A program made the position numbers and the translations under genes. The notes below the pieces were generated by a model. The model had not been told where the DNA came from, did no database searches, and worked only from the letters and a program-made list of their open reading frames with translations. A stretch of 64,000 bases of DNA, from positions 32,616-96,615 of the forward strand of contig URSC01000012.1 in the NCBI GenBank assembly GCA_900550465.1. Reading direction: 5' to 3'. This document shows, in pieces, positions 63,051 to 64,000 of this stretch (position 1 is the first letter of the stretch; each line of letters starts with the position of its first letter). This DNA comes from an uncultured Alistipes sp. (lineage in GTDB: Bacteria > Bacteroidota > Bacteroidia > Bacteroidales > UBA932).

Positions 63051-64000
63051 TTAGTTTTTAGTCTGAAAATATACTGGGAAATTGTAAGTTACATCCACCG
63101 GCCTGCCGTCAGCCTGCCCGGGAGTCCAGCGCGGGGAGCGGCCGACCACATCCAGGACGGCATCGGCGAAGACATTGTAGTCGAAATCCTCTACCCTCTC
63201 GCCCATCACATCCAGGCGGACCATCCGTACGTCCGAGACCTCACCGGTACTGCGTATCCGGAACTGGACGGTCACCCTGGCACCGGCCCCGTTTTCCCTG
63301 GCCTCCTGAGGATATTCCAGGGAAGAGTACACCCAGCGCGTAAACTCCTCGGCGCTGCCGCCCATGAACAAGGGCTTCCTTTCCACTTTGGGATACGGTA
63401 CCGGCGTCCCTGCCGGCTCACTTGCATGCACTTCCGCCGGCTGCATCCGGGCAGCTGTCAGCGGTCTGGCGAAAAGCACTGCGGCCGCCAGAGCCACCGG
63501 CACCACATAGAGCAGACGGAGGCAGACCCTCCAGCCATCGGGCGCCGCTTTCTGTATCATGGCGATACGGCGGTAGAGAGTGGAATTGCGGAACGGGCTG
63601 GCCAGCGATACGGCCATCCCCCTTGCAGCCCGCCCCACCAGGGAGAGCTGATAGCCCCTGCGGTCGGCCCCGGAGGAAAGCACGGCATCGTCCGCCTCGA
63701 ACTCGCAGTTCTGACGGAGATCCCGGAGCAGCAGCCATGCAGCCGGATTGAACCACTGGAGACAGAGCAGCAGGGACGCATTGAGCAGCAGGAGCGAATG
63801 TCTCATACGGACGTGGGCCAGCTCGTGCTGCATGACATAACTGTCTGTTTCGAAGTCCTCTTCCGCCGGAAGGAAAATGATACCGAACCAGCTCATCGGC
63901 TCCACCCTGCGTCCCCTTCGGGAGGGGACCGACACTACTGTCACCGCCCTGCCGCCGGCCAGTATCCTGCGGCGGCGGGCCCTCAGAAGCAGGGCGGGAG
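63051..64000 (-). CDS. M56/BlaR1-like membrane metallopeptidase with TonB-like C-terminus (5' end outside window)
   Basis: The frame is open to the right edge, so the N-terminal membrane part lies outside the window. The zinc motif HELAH in MQHELAHVRMRHSLLL is followed by CLQWFNPAAWLLLRDLRQNCEFEADDAVL, the M56 signature with its third ligand Glu. A transmembrane helix near the middle (VCLRLLYVVPVALAAAVLFA) precedes a periplasmic C-terminal domain, YPQEARENGAGARVTVQFRI... and DAVLDVVGRSPRWTPGQADGRPVDV, that resembles TonB C-terminal domains. Such proteins in Bacteroidota are usually paired with a BlaI-like repressor, which would be outside the window. Confidence 0.88.
   Translation of the reverse strand, partial: PALLLRARRRRILAGGRAVTVVSVPSRRGRRVEPMSWFGIIFLPAEEDFETDSYVMQHELAHVRMRHSLLLLNASLLLCLQWFNPAAWLLLRDLRQNCEFEADDAVLSSGADRRGYQLSLVGRAARGMAVSLASPFRNSTLYRRIAMIQKAAPDGWRVCLRLLYVVPVALAAAVLFARPLTAARMQPAEVHASEPAGTPVPYPKVERKPLFMGGSAEEFTRWVYSSLEYPQEARENGAGARVTVQFRIRSTGEVSDVRMVRLDVMGERVEDFDYNVFADAVLDVVGRSPRWTPGQADGRPVDVTYNFPVYFQTKN

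Noticed and set aside
1..64000. CRISPR arrays, tRNA and rRNA genes
   Set aside because: No regularly spaced short repeats and no tRNA- or rRNA-like sequence was noticed, although small RNAs cannot be excluded by reading alone.

Overview
The window comes from a member of the Bacteroidota, most likely order Bacteroidales. It carries several SusC/SusD pairs, RagB/SusD-type lipoproteins with short lipobox signals, an omega subunit and BamD of the Bacteroidota type, and repeated -7 promoter elements of the TAnnTTTG form. Coding DNA is fairly GC-rich, so the source is probably not Bacteroides proper; that part is inference.

Positions 1-28668 form an accessory surface-protein locus that looks like a recombinational switch (shufflon). 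One complete SusC gene (1095-4241, minus) has an ATG, a full signal peptide and an AT-rich upstream region, and is followed by its SusD partner (1-1073, cut by the window edge). Facing it on the plus strand are three further SusC-SusD-lipoprotein cassettes (5760-11120, 13526-19208, 22569-27894). Their SusC genes are full length except that they have no ATG, no first half of a signal peptide and no visible promoter. All four SusC genes share the motif GTTACTCGTGG(T/C)AAC inside the signal-peptide codons, and sequence similarity begins abruptly at its first base. The motif in the complete gene is inverted relative to the other three. A tyrosine recombinase gene (4806-5741) lies between the first two copies, beside the promoter and leader. 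Inversion between the complete gene and any silent cassette would move the promoter, ATG and first 11 codons onto that cassette. Three ATPase/nuclease-like genes of the AAA-ATPase_like/PD-(D/E)XK type and two paralogous secreted proteins fill the gaps between cassettes. Two of the ATPase genes share a 467-bp tract with a single mismatch.

Positions 28671-42637 (minus strand) hold housekeeping genes: membrane pyrophosphatase, glutamate racemase, a TlpA-like lipoprotein, a gamma-carbonic-anhydrase-like protein, NADP-glutamate dehydrogenase, 2-oxoacid:ferredoxin oxidoreductase (korAB), and an envelope cluster nadK-uppS-bamA-ompH. Positions 42762-47243 (plus) encode a second OmpH-like protein, a glycosyltransferase, PurC and a LysM/periplasmic-binding protein.

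Positions 47247-54859 (minus) are a tightly packed run: SDR oxidoreductase, nucleoside-recognition membrane protein, BamD, RpoZ, CoaBC, RecN and an Xaa-Pro aminopeptidase. Rubrerythrin and prfB (with its programmed +1 frameshift) follow on the plus strand at 55001-56782. The rest (minus) holds a ROK sugar kinase with an MFS sugar transporter, RecX, a patatin-barrel outer-membrane phospholipase, RlmN, and a partial M56/BlaR1-like peptidase running off the right edge. No rRNA, tRNA or CRISPR array was seen.
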